Positions 6,946-15,238 of a DNA stretch of 64,000 bases are shown piece after piece. The notes under the pieces were generated by a model. It had not been told where the DNA came from. It did no database searches and saw only the letters and a program-made list of their open reading frames with translations. The stretch comes from Pseudonocardiaceae bacterium YIM PH 21723. GTDB taxonomy: Bacteria; Actinomycetota; Actinomycetes; Mycobacteriales; Pseudonocardiaceae. The DNA lies in the NCBI GenBank assembly GCA_003600225.1, contig QZFT01000016.1:1-64000 (forward strand). The letters run 5' to 3'. The number at the start of each line of letters is the position of its first letter. Positions within the stretch are counted from its first letter, which is position 1. A program made the translations under genes and the position numbers.

Positions 6946-9900
6946 GTGACAGAGGTGGATTCACTCGCGTATTACGTTGACGAAGATATTCTTCGCCAGA
7001 CGCGATCCGGCGAGTTGGCCAGGGTCACATCCCTGGCTTCATACTTCGAACTGAGCTGCGATCGCAGCCCGCACGCGGTGGCTGTGATCTGCGAAGATGA
7101 GCAGCTCACGTACCAGGAACTGGATCAGCGGGCCAACCGGCTGGCGCATCTGCTGCGATCCCGCGGCATCGGCTCCGGGCACACGGTGGGCATTTTGCTG
7201 GACCGGTCGGCGGATACATACATCGCTTTACTTGGTGTACTCAAGTCCGGGGCGGCCTACGTTCCGTTCGACCCGTCATTCCCGGCCGATCGCATCGCGT
7301 ACATCGCCCGGGATGCCGAGCTGTGCGCCATCCTCACATCGGTGGCATTGTGCGGCCAAACGATCGATTCGGAATGCCCTTCACTGGTATTTGACGAACT
7401 CAACAAGGATTTAACGGCCCAGCCGTCGAGTCGTCCGCAAATCGCAATTGCGCCAGCGGACTTGTGCTATGTCATCTATACCTCGGGAACCACCGGAAAG
7501 CCCAAGGGCGTCGCGATTTCGCAGGCGAACATCGTGAACTTCCTGCGGGTGGTCACCCCGGTCTACCAGATACGCAGACTGGATCGTGTCTACCAGGGCC
7601 TGTCGATCGCGTTCGACTTCTCGATCGAGGAGATCTGGCCGGCCTGGATCGCCGGAGCCACGCTGATCGCCGGGCCGTCCGACGGCCGGCGGGTGGGCCG
7701 GGAACTCACCGAGTTCCTGGCACAGCAGCACGTCAGCGTGCTGGCCTGCGTACCGACGCTGCTCACCACCATCGGCGCGGACCTGCCCGACCTGCGCACC
7801 CTGCTGGTCAGCGGCGAGGCCTGCCCGCCGGACCTGGTGCGCACCTGGGCGCGGGACGGCCGGCGGATCATCAACGCCTACGGGCCGACGGAGGCCACGG
7901 TGACCTGCACGGTCGCCGAGCTGTATCCGAACCGGCCGGTGACCATCGGGGCCCCGCTGCCGAGCTACACGATCCACATCCTGGACGACCGGCTGCGCCC
8001 GGTGGCCGACGGGACCAGCGGCGAGATCTGCATCGGCGGTCCCGGGGTGGCGATCGGCTACCTGAACCGGCCGGAGCTCACGGCGCAGAAGTTCGTCGAG
8101 GTCGACGGCGAGCGGCTCTATCGCAGCGGTGACCTCGGCCGGTTCACCCCGGCCGGGGAGATCGAGTACCAGGGCCGGATCGACACCCAGGTGAAGGTGC
8201 GTGGCTACCGCATCGAACTGGGCGAGATCGAGGAGGCGATCCGCGAGGATCCGGTGGTCACCCAGGCCGTCGTGACCCTGGTCGGCGATGGGCTCGTCGG
8301 CTACGTGACGGTCAACCGGGAGGACGAGGAGTTCCGGCCCCGGCTGCACGCGGCACTGCGGAAACGACTGCCCGGCTACATGATCCCCGCTCACGTGGAG
8401 ATCCTGGACGAGCTCCCGCTGCTGGCCGCCGACAAGGTGGATCGCGGCAGGCTGCCCGCTCCGGTGTCCCCTCCGCTGGGCCGGTCCACCGGGCAGCGCA
8501 TCGAACCGGCCACTCCGCTGGAGAAGCAGCTCGCCGCGGTGTGGGCGGAGATCCTCGGTGGCGGAGAGCCCTCGGTCACCGAGGACTTCTTCTGCGACCT
8601 CGGCGGGCACTCGCTGACCGCTGCCCGCCTGGTGTCCCGGCTGCGGGAACAACCCGAGTTCCAGGGCCTGTCGATGGCCGACCTGTACGCGAACCCCACG
8701 ATCCGGGGTCTGGCCACGTTCCTGGAGTCCACGGTGCGGCAGCCCGTGGAACCAGAGGACGGGCCGGAGCCGATCAGGCACTCCAGTGCGCGCGTCTGGG
8801 CGTGTGGCGCGGCGCAGCTGGTGACCCTCTGGAGCTGGCTGCTGGTGATGGGCCTGCCCGCGGTGCTGCTCATGTACCGGATGCTCGGTGAACTGGACAT
8901 CCAGGCCCTGGACCTGCCGGACGGCGGGTTGTTCGGCTGGCTGCTGACCATGCCCATCACCGGTTTCGCCGGACTCTGGCTGGGCCTGACCGTGGTGACG
9001 ATGCTCAGCCTGCCGATCCTCGGCTGCCGTCTGCTGATGATCGGCCTGAGACCCGGCTGGTACCGGCTGTGGGGCACCCGGTACCTGCAGATCTGGTTGT
9101 ACGGCAAGGTCATCGGGCTCGCGCCCCTGCCACTGCTGGCCGGATCCCCGCTGCTGGCACCGTATCTGCGCGCGCTGGGGGCCAGGATCGGCAGCCGCTG
9201 CCACCTGGCGGCACCGATCCTGCTGCCGCCCTGGGTGCGCATCGGCGACGACACCAGCCTCGGTTACGGAACCCGGCTGAACGCGTCCTATGTGGAGGGT
9301 GGCTGGATCCGGCTGGCACCGATCACGATCGGCAGCCGGGTGCACGTCGGCACCAACTCGCTGGTCCTCGCGGGAGCGGTGGTCGAGGACGACGCCTCGG
9401 TCGGCGAGCAGTCGCTGATCGCGGCGGGCCAGACGGTTCCCGCCGGCCAGTACTGGGCGGGCTCCCCCAGCCGGCACGTTCCGGAGGGTTCGGCGTTGCT
9501 GGACCAGCTCACCGCCCGGGCCGACGACCGGCACCACCCGTGGTGGCTGCTGATCGGCTACGCACTCGGCGCAGTCTTCATGATGCTGGTGCCACTGATC
9601 ATCCTGGCGCCGACCGTGGTGGTGATCGCCTGGCTGGCGCACTCCGAGGGCGGCCTGCTCAGCTCGCTGTGGTCGGTGGTGATCGGCGGGCCGGCGGTCG
9701 CGCTGACCACCTGCCTGCTGGTGATCGTGGTCAAGCGGCTCGTCCTGTGGTCGGCGAAGGCGGGCATCCATCCGGAGCGCTCGGTGTTCGGCCTGCGCAA
9801 ATGGCTGGCCGACGCGATGATGACCACCAGTCTGAACATCACCCAGGCGCTGTACTCGACGCTCTACCTGGTGCCGTTCCTGCGTGGGCTCGGCGCGAAG

Positions 9901-10923
9901 ACCGGCCGCTGGTCGGAGGTGGCCACGGTCAGCTTCGTCGACCCGGACATGATGGTCATCGGCGCGGAGAGCTTCGTCGCTGATGTGTCCGTGGTGGGAC
10001 CCGCCGTCTTCCACCGTGGCCGGATCGCGTTGCACAAGGCCGAGGTCGGCACCAGGACCTTCGTCGGCAACGGCGCCCTGGTGCCCGGGTCGGCCGTGCT
10101 CGGCGACGACAGCCTCATCGGCGTGCACTCGGTGGCGCCGGTCAGACCGGTGGAACCGGACACCACCTGGCTGGGCTCACCGCCGATCTTCTTCCCGCGC
10201 AGGCAGCAGAGCCAGAGCTTCGACGAGAGGTACACCTTCGCCCCGGCGAAACGGCTGATCGCGGCGCGGCTGCTGATCGAGTACTTCCGCGTCACGCTGC
10301 CCGCCACGGTCGGCTCGCTGTCCACCGCGCTGGGTGTGGCGGCCACCGCCGGGCTGGCGATCATCTGCCCGCCGTGGGTGCTGCTCCTGCTGTCCCCACT
10401 GCTGTTCCTGGGCGTCGGCCTGGCCGCGACGCTGCTGGCGGCGCTGCTGAAGTGGATCGTCATCGGCCGCTACCGGCAACGCACCGAGCCGCTGTGGAGC
10501 GTGTGGGTCCGGCGCACCGAGTTGATAACAGGTCTGTACGAGAACATGGTCGTCCCGCTGTTCGGCAACCTGGTCACCGGGACCCCGTTCTGGCCGGTCG
10601 TACTGCGGCTGTTCGGCGCGCGCATCGGCCGCCGGGTGTGGCTGCAGACCACCTATCTCACCGAGTTCGACCTGGTCCGCGTGGGCGATGACGCCGCGGT
10701 CGGCGAGTTCACCTCACTGCAGACCCACCTGTTCGAAGACCGGGTGATGAAGATGTCCACCGTCACCGTCGGCCGGGGCGCCTCGATCGGCGCGCGGTCG
10801 GTGGTGCTCTACGACGCGTCGGCGGGGCCCGGCACGTCGGTGGACGCGATGTCCCTGGTCATGAAGGGCGAGAGCCTGCCGGCCGACACCCGCTGGCGCG
10901 GCATTCCCGCCCGCCCTCGCTAA
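6946..10923 (+). CDS. Pls/PosA-family membrane NRPS, probable poly-diaminobutyrate synthetase
   Basis: A single-module synthetase that probably activates one diamino acid and links it to itself, like poly-epsilon-lysine synthetase. Start: GTG at 6946, five bases after GGAG, giving 1325 residues; an earlier in-frame ATG at 6787 adds a non-conserved extension. Adenylation domain about 30-520 (YTSGTTGKPKG at 178-188, NAYGPTEAT, YRSGDLGR, GRIDTQVKVRGYRIELGE, catalytic Lys in ADKVDR). Carrier domain with phosphopantetheine Ser556 in LGGHSL. Then six helices in three pairs (about 624-645, 666-695, 866-897, 908-935, 1123-1150, 1153-1174) separating three soluble domains with left-handed beta-helix-like repeats. 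There is no condensation HHxxxDG or thioesterase, the hallmark of this family. The linked aminotransferase suggests 2,4-diaminobutyrate as substrate. The first 500 bases use more AT-ending codons than the rest. Confidence 0.9.
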   Translation: MTEVDSLAYYVDEDILRQTRSGELARVTSLASYFELSCDRSPHAVAVICEDEQLTYQELDQRANRLAHLLRSRGIGSGHTVGILLDRSADTYIALLGVLKSGAAYVPFDPSFPADRIAYIARDAELCAILTSVALCGQTIDSECPSLVFDELNKDLTAQPSSRPQIAIAPADLCYVIYTSGTTGKPKGVAISQANIVNFLRVVTPVYQIRRLDRVYQGLSIAFDFSIEEIWPAWIAGATLIAGPSDGRRVGRELTEFLAQQHVSVLACVPTLLTTIGADLPDLRTLLVSGEACPPDLVRTWARDGRRIINAYGPTEATVTCTVAELYPNRPVTIGAPLPSYTIHILDDRLRPVADGTSGEICIGGPGVAIGYLNRPELTAQKFVEVDGERLYRSGDLGRFTPAGEIEYQGRIDTQVKVRGYRIELGEIEEAIREDPVVTQAVVTLVGDGLVGYVTVNREDEEFRPRLHAALRKRLPGYMIPAHVEILDELPLLAADKVDRGRLPAPVSPPLGRSTGQRIEPATPLEKQLAAVWAEILGGGEPSVTEDFFCDLGGHSLTAARLVSRLREQPEFQGLSMADLYANPTIRGLATFLESTVRQPVEPEDGPEPIRHSSARVWACGAAQLVTLWSWLLVMGLPAVLLMYRMLGELDIQALDLPDGGLFGWLLTMPITGFAGLWLGLTVVTMLSLPILGCRLLMIGLRPGWYRLWGTRYLQIWLYGKVIGLAPLPLLAGSPLLAPYLRALGARIGSRCHLAAPILLPPWVRIGDDTSLGYGTRLNASYVEGGWIRLAPITIGSRVHVGTNSLVLAGAVVEDDASVGEQSLIAAGQTVPAGQYWAGSPSRHVPEGSALLDQLTARADDRHHPWWLLIGYALGAVFMMLVPLIILAPTVVVIAWLAHSEGGLLSSLWSVVIGGPAVALTTCLLVIVVKRLVLWSAKAGIHPERSVFGLRKWLADAMMTTSLNITQALYSTLYLVPFLRGLGAKTGRWSEVATVSFVDPDMMVIGAESFVADVSVVGPAVFHRGRIALHKAEVGTRTFVGNGALVPGSAVLGDDSLIGVHSVAPVRPVEPDTTWLGSPPIFFPRRQQSQSFDERYTFAPAKRLIAARLLIEYFRVTLPATVGSLSTALGVAATAGLAIICPPWVLLLLSPLLFLGVGLAATLLAALLKWIVIGRYRQRTEPLWSVWVRRTELITGLYENMVVPLFGNLVTGTPFWPVVLRLFGARIGRRVWLQTTYLTEFDLVRVGDDAAVGEFTSLQTHLFEDRVMKMSTVTVGRGASIGARSVVLYDASAGPGTSVDAMSLVMKGESLPADTRWRGIPARPR

Positions 10924-10946
10924 CCACTTACTCAGGAGGAAGCACC

Positions 10947-12308
10947 ATGACCATGCTCCATTCCGCGCCTCCCATCGGACCTGATGTGCGAGGCGATGTA
11001 CCGGGTCCGCGTTCCGCGGTGCTGCTGGCGAGCCAGCAGCGGCGGGAGTCCAACGCCCGGACCTACCCCCGGCACCTGCCGATCGCCATCGAGGAGGGTT
11101 CCGGTTCCTTCGTCCGGGACCTCGACGGCAACGTGTTCATCGACTGGCTGAACGGCGCCGGGGTGCTGTCGCTGGGCCACAACCACCCGGAACTGGTCGC
11201 CGAGATGATCGACCAGCTGGGCAGGCTCACCCACGGCCTGGACTTCCCCACCCCGGCCAAGGAGGGGTTCATCGACGCCCAGCTGTCCATGCTGCCCGCC
11301 GGGATGCGGGACCGGATGAAGTTCCACTTCTGCGGCCCCACCGGGGCCAACGCGGTGGACGCCGCGATCAAGGTGTGCAAGACGGCCACCGGGCGCGGCG
11401 ACATCGTGTCCTTCCAGGGCGGTTTCCACGGTTCCGGCAGCGCGGCGATGGCGCTGACCGGCCTGGTCGCCCAGAAACAACCGGTCCGCAACGGCGTGCC
11501 CGGCATCCACTTCTTCCCCTACCCGTACCGCACGCACTGCCCCGCCGGGATGAGCCTGGCCGACTACGGCCGCGGCTGCGCGTCCTACCTGGAGCGCTCG
11601 CTGAAGGATCCCAACGGCGGGATCCCGCTGCCCGCCGCGGTGATCATGGAACTGGTGCAGGGCGAGGGCGGGGTCGTCCCGGCGACCCTGGAGTTCGTCC
11701 AGCAGGTGCGGGCGGTGACCCGGGAGCTGGGCATCCCGCTGATCGTGGACGAGGTGCAGACCGGCTGCGGCCGCACCGGAACCTGGTTCGCCTTCGAGCA
11801 GTTCGGCATCGAACCGGATGTGATCGTGGCGTCCAAGGCGTTGTCCGGGGTGGGCAGCCCGATCGCGTTGATCATGTACGACCGGGTGCTCGACACCTGG
11901 GCGCCCGGCGCGCACACCGGCACCTTCCGCGGCAACCAGCTGGCGTTCGCGGCGGGCAGCAAGGCGATCGAGATCGTCCGCCGGGACGACATCCTGGGCA
12001 ATGTGCGTGCCCGCAGCGCGCAGCTGATGACCAGGCTGGACGTGCTGGTGGACAACCCGTGGGTGCGGGAGGTCCGCGGCATGGGCCTGATGGTCGGCAT
12101 CGAGCTGGCCGATCCGGTGACCGGCCGCTGGGCGAGCGAGCTGGCCCGCCGCGTGCAGGCGAGTGCGCTGCGGCGGGGCCTGATCGTCGAGCTCGGCGGC
12201 CGGGAGGACTGCGTGGTGCGGATGCTGCCCGCGTTGAACGTCAGCCCGGAGGTGATCGACATAGGTGCGGGCATCCTGGTGGAGACGATCGCGGAGCTGA
12301 CCCGATGA
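10947..12308 (+). CDS. Diaminobutyrate-type class III aminotransferase
   Basis: A PLP enzyme expected to convert L-aspartate-4-semialdehyde and glutamate to L-2,4-diaminobutyrate and 2-oxoglutarate. The 453-residue product resembles Dat/EctB proteins: GPTGANAVDAAIK near 130-142, SFQGGFHG, the PLP-ring Asp in VDEVQTGCGRTG, Schiff-base Lys297 in VASKALSG, and GTFRGNQLA. It begins 23 bases after the synthetase with GGAGGA just before the ATG, and its end overlaps the next gene, so the three form one operon. The context (a homopoly-amino-acid synthetase and no ectA or ectC) argues for supply of a polymer monomer and against ectoine. Exact substrate is an inference; ornithine- or GABA-type activity is less likely. 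Confidence 0.88.
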   Translation: MTMLHSAPPIGPDVRGDVPGPRSAVLLASQQRRESNARTYPRHLPIAIEEGSGSFVRDLDGNVFIDWLNGAGVLSLGHNHPELVAEMIDQLGRLTHGLDFPTPAKEGFIDAQLSMLPAGMRDRMKFHFCGPTGANAVDAAIKVCKTATGRGDIVSFQGGFHGSGSAAMALTGLVAQKQPVRNGVPGIHFFPYPYRTHCPAGMSLADYGRGCASYLERSLKDPNGGIPLPAAVIMELVQGEGGVVPATLEFVQQVRAVTRELGIPLIVDEVQTGCGRTGTWFAFEQFGIEPDVIVASKALSGVGSPIALIMYDRVLDTWAPGAHTGTFRGNQLAFAAGSKAIEIVRRDDILGNVRARSAQLMTRLDVLVDNPWVREVRGMGLMVGIELADPVTGRWASELARRVQASALRRGLIVELGGREDCVVRMLPALNVSPEVIDIGAGILVETIAELTR

Positions 12309-12814
12309 GCACGCCGTCGCTGGAGGATCCCCTGGTCAGCGAGGTGCTACAGGGGCAGCCGGTCGCGAAGGTGACGGTCGTCGGGGTGCCGTATCCGAAG
12401 GCCGCCCAGGTGTTCCGGGTACTGGCCGCCGCCGACGTGCAACTGGACATGATCACCCAGCGGGCCTCGGTGCTCGGCGGTGACCGCTGCGAGCTGGCGT
12501 TCACCGTCGATCCCACCCAGGGCGGGAAGACGGTGACCGCGTTGTACGACGCGCGGGCGGCGATCGGCTTCACCCGGACCGTGTACGACGACCAGGTCGG
12601 CAAGGTGTCGCTGCTGGGCTCGGGGGTGCGCTCCTACCCGGGGATGACGGCCGTGTTCTGCGAGACCCTGGCAGCGGCCGACGTGCGGATCGACATCATG
12701 TCCACCTCGGAGCGCACGCTCTCGGTGCTGTGCCCGGTCCATGAGGTGGCCGCGGCCCTGGCCGCCCTGCGGCGGGCGTTCCACCTGGACGTGGCGCTCG
12801 CCGAAGCGGGCTGA
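12305..12814 (+). CDS. Free-standing aspartokinase regulatory (beta-like) subunit, two ACT domains
   Basis: A 169-residue protein matching only the regulatory half of actinobacterial aspartokinase: AKVTVVGVP, AAQVFRVLAAADVQLDM, YDDQVGKVSLLGSGVRSYPGMTAVF and STSE are near-copies of LysC segments. There is no kinase domain, and its start corresponds to the internal beta-subunit start of lysC. It begins at an ATG overlapping the aminotransferase stop (ATGA), so translation is coupled. Compared from memory with Corynebacterium LysC, the effector loop (SDKPGEAA there) is two residues shorter and reads PYPKAA, and the Thr positions equivalent to 308 and 311, where changes relieve Lys/Thr feedback, are Cys and Ala. 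I infer that it pairs with a catalytic alpha subunit encoded elsewhere and weakens feedback, raising aspartate-semialdehyde for the aminotransferase. Confidence 0.85.
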   Translation: MSTPSLEDPLVSEVLQGQPVAKVTVVGVPYPKAAQVFRVLAAADVQLDMITQRASVLGGDRCELAFTVDPTQGGKTVTALYDARAAIGFTRTVYDDQVGKVSLLGSGVRSYPGMTAVFCETLAAADVRIDIMSTSERTLSVLCPVHEVAAALAALRRAFHLDVALAEAG

Positions 12815-12825
12815 GAGGCATTACG

Positions 12826-12886
12826 CGAAGTTGACGAGGTTCGGACTCTGCTTGATTTCTTGGCACCCCGAACCTCGTCAACTTCG
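12826..12886. repeat. Long inverted repeat between the synthetase operon and ftsQ
   Basis: Bases 12826-12844 and 12868-12886 are exact inverted 19-mers (CGAAGTTGACGAGGTTCGG and its complement) with a 23-base loop. It lies just past the last gene of the plus-strand operon and downstream of ftsQ on the other strand, so it could stop transcription from either side. A closely related third copy lies at 13001-13020. Confidence 0.75.
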
Positions 12887-13000
12887 GAGCCAGGCTCCGC
12901 CGCCTATCCGCGTAGTGCAATCGAAGGCTCTGCCGGTTCCGGGCTGAGCCTGGTCCGGACCGGCGCTCGTGAAATCCTGCGGAATCTCACCCCGAGGTAC

Positions 13001-13020
13001 CCGAACCTCGTCAAGTTCGG
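13001..13020. repeat. Third copy of the CGAACCTCGTCAA motif, next to the ftsQ stop
   Basis: CCGAACCTCGTCAAGTTCGG differs by one base from the right arm of the repeat at 12868-12886. The change (CAACTTCG to CAAGTTCG) makes this copy a small palindrome (CCGAAC and GTTCGG around eight bases). It ends five bases past the ftsQ stop and may act as its terminator. Confidence 0.6.
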
Positions 13021-13025
13021 AGCAG

Positions 13026-13829
13026 CTAGGCCACCGTCGGCAGTCCGGGCGCGGAGACGTTGTAGATCTTGCCGGGCCGGCTGAGCAGCGCGCCGAGGAT
13101 CTTGGACTTGCGATCGGAGTCGTCCGTCGAACCCCAGACGATCGTCACGCCGCTGCCCAGGACGAGCTGGACGTCCCCGGGGGTCTCGGCGGAGAGCTTC
13201 ACGACCTGGGCCCGTACCCCGGCGGGCACCGTGCCCAGCACGCTGATCGCGGCCTTCGTCGCCGGATCGGTGGGCGCCACGCTGCGCACCACCAGCTCCG
13301 GAATGCCCTTGGGCACCGCTGAGACCTTGGTGTACGCGAGCCCGGTGTGGTCGACCAGCACCGGGCCGTCCGGCGAGTTGACCACCAGCAACGGCTTGCG
13401 CTCCACCACGTGCACCACCAGCGTGGACGGCCACGAGCGTTCCACGGTCACCGAGTCCACCTTGGACAGTTTCCGCACGTTGGCGGCCACGTCGTCCAGG
13501 TCGACGGTGGCGAGGGGGGTGCCCTCTTCCAGGCCCAGCGAGCGCTGCACCTCGTCGGCCTTGAGCGAGCTGATCCCCTCGACCTTGACCTCCTTCATCC
13601 CGGCGACCGGGGTGAAGTACACGAGGTACGTGGCAGTGGTGGCCAGGATGAGCGCGAGGATCAGCAGGAACGGCCGCATCGACCGGCGTCGCGCCGGTCT
13701 GCGGGGCACTCCCCGCTGCGGGTAGGGCCTGCGCCCGGCCGGGCGCCCCGAGTCCGCCGGACGGCGTGGGCGGCGGACCGGACGGCGTTGCGGCTCACCC
13801 GGTCGGTCCCGGTCGGGGTATCCGGTCAC
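13026..13829 (-). CDS. ftsQ: Cell division protein FtsQ
   Basis: Bitopic division protein linking cytoplasmic Z-ring components to septal wall synthesis. The 267 residues comprise a basic, Pro/Arg-rich cytoplasmic tail (1-50), one membrane helix (about 52-72, [20 protein letters not shown]), a POTRA domain starting at [17 protein letters not shown], and an FtsQ/DivIB C-terminal domain. The ATG overlaps the murC stop by four bases, so it is translated as part of the murG-murC-ftsQ unit. ftsZ, its usual downstream neighbour, is absent here; the operon of the insert ends 211 bases away on the opposite strand. Confidence 0.95.
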   Translation of the reverse strand: MTGYPDRDRPGEPQRRPVRRPRRPADSGRPAGRRPYPQRGVPRRPARRRSMRPFLLILALILATTATYLVYFTPVAGMKEVKVEGISSLKADEVQRSLGLEEGTPLATVDLDDVAANVRKLSKVDSVTVERSWPSTLVVHVVERKPLLVVNSPDGPVLVDHTGLAYTKVSAVPKGIPELVVRSVAPTDPATKAAISVLGTVPAGVRAQVVKLSAETPGDVQLVLGSGVTIVWGSTDDSDRKSKILGALLSRPGKIYNVSAPGLPTVA

Positions 13830-15238
13830 GAATCTCCGCCCTCCGCGGCCAGCTCGGCCAGCAGTTCCGGACCGAGCATGGTCACGTCGCCGGCGCCCAT
13901 GGTGATCACCAGATCACCGGGCCTGGCCAGCGCGGCCAGCTGCTTCGGCGCCTGCTGCAATGACGGCTGGAAGTGCACGTGGCCCGCGTCAAGGGGCACC
14001 TTGCCGGCGATCAGCCCGCCGTTGACGCCGGGCTGCGGCTCCTCGCGGGCGCCGTACACGTCCAGGACCACGACCTCGTCGGCCAGGCCGAGGGCCGCGC
14101 CGAACTCGTCGGCGAAGGTGGCGGTGCGCGAGTACAGGTGCGGCTGGAAGGCCACGATGAGCCGGCCGTTGCCCACGACACCGCGGGCGGCCTTCAGCTG
14201 CGCCTCGACCTCGGTGGGGTGGTGTGCGTAGTCGTCGTACACCCGGACACCGGCCTCGATGCCCTTGTGCTCGAACCGGCGGCGCACGCCACCGAAGGCG
14301 GCGAGCCCCTCCAGGAACTCGTTCAGCGGCGCGCCCAGTTCCATGCCGGCCAGCAGCGCGGCGACCGCGTTGCCCGCCATGTGCTCACCGGGCACGGCGG
14401 TCTTCACCGTGATCGTGCCGATCGCCGGGACCAGGCCGGACAGGTCGACGGTGACGGCGGCGCCGTTGCCCTCGGGGACGTAACCGGTGATCACCGCGTC
14501 GCCACCCTTGAACCCGTACCGCAGCACCCGGATCTCCCGGGCGGCCGCCTTGTCGGCCAGCTCGGCGGCGCCGGGGTCATCGGTGCCGGTGATCAGCGTG
14601 CCGCCGGGCTCGATGCGGCCGAGGAACTCGTCGAACACCGCCATGTAGGCCTCGGCGGTGCCGTGGTGGTCCAAGTGGTCCGGCTCGACGTTGGTCACCA
14701 CGGCGACGCTCGGGCTGAAGCAGAGGAACGAACCGTCGCTCTCGTCGGCCTCGGCGACGAAGATGCCGCTGCTGCCGTGGTGCGCGTTGGCGCCGGACTC
14801 GTTGAGGTCGCCGCCGATGGCGAACGACGGGTCCATCCGGCAGTGCTGCAGGGCCACGGTGAGCATCGAGGTGGTGGAGGTCTTGCCGTGGGTACCCGCG
14901 ACGCACGCGACGCGGTGCCCGGTCATCAGTGCGGCGAGGGCCTCGGCCCGGCGCAGCACGGTGATGCCCCGCTCCTGCGCGGCGACGAGTTCCGGGTTGT
15001 CCGCCTTGATCGCGGTGGACACCACGACGGAGGTCGGGTCGCCGAGGTTCCCGGCGGCGTGGCCGACCTCGACCCGCGCGCCCTGGGCGCGCAGCGCCAG
15101 CACGGTGCGGGAGTCCTTGGCGTCGGAGCCGGACACCTGCGCGCCGCGGGCCAGGAGGATGCGGGCGATGCCGCTCATCCCGGCGCCACCGATGCCGACC
15201 AGGTGGGTGCGGTCCAGCCTGTTGTCGAGCGAGGTCAT
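13826..15238 (-). CDS. murC: UDP-N-acetylmuramate--L-alanine ligase MurC
   Basis: Cytoplasmic ATP-dependent ligase adding L-Ala to UDP-MurNAc, the first peptide step of wall precursor synthesis. The 470-residue product has the N-terminal Rossmann motif [14 protein letters not shown] (12-25), the P-loop GTHGKTS at 115-121, [11 protein letters not shown] and the C-terminal [11 protein letters not shown] block of Mur ligases. An open frame continues upstream inside murG, but the ATG at 15238 gives the proper MurC N-terminus and overlaps the murG stop (ATGA). Confidence 0.97.
   Translation of the reverse strand: MTSLDNRLDRTHLVGIGGAGMSGIARILLARGAQVSGSDAKDSRTVLALRAQGARVEVGHAAGNLGDPTSVVVSTAIKADNPELVAAQERGITVLRRAEALAALMTGHRVACVAGTHGKTSTTSMLTVALQHCRMDPSFAIGGDLNESGANAHHGSSGIFVAEADESDGSFLCFSPSVAVVTNVEPDHLDHHGTAEAYMAVFDEFLGRIEPGGTLITGTDDPGAAELADKAAAREIRVLRYGFKGGDAVITGYVPEGNGAAVTVDLSGLVPAIGTITVKTAVPGEHMAGNAVAALLAGMELGAPLNEFLEGLAAFGGVRRRFEHKGIEAGVRVYDDYAHHPTEVEAQLKAARGVVGNGRLIVAFQPHLYSRTATFADEFGAALGLADEVVVLDVYGAREEPQPGVNGGLIAGKVPLDAGHVHFQPSLQQAPKQLAALARPGDLVITMGAGDVTMLGPELLAELAAEGGDS

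Noticed and set aside
7411..10128. Minus-strand open frame of about 900 codons opposite the synthetase
   Set aside because: Antisense shadow; composition dominated by Arg, Gln, His and Pro with no recognisable fold.
10947..12308. Ectoine biosynthesis (EctB) as the role of the aminotransferase
   Set aside because: No ectA, ectC or ectD is adjacent, and the gene is coupled to a homopolymer synthetase and an aspartokinase subunit.
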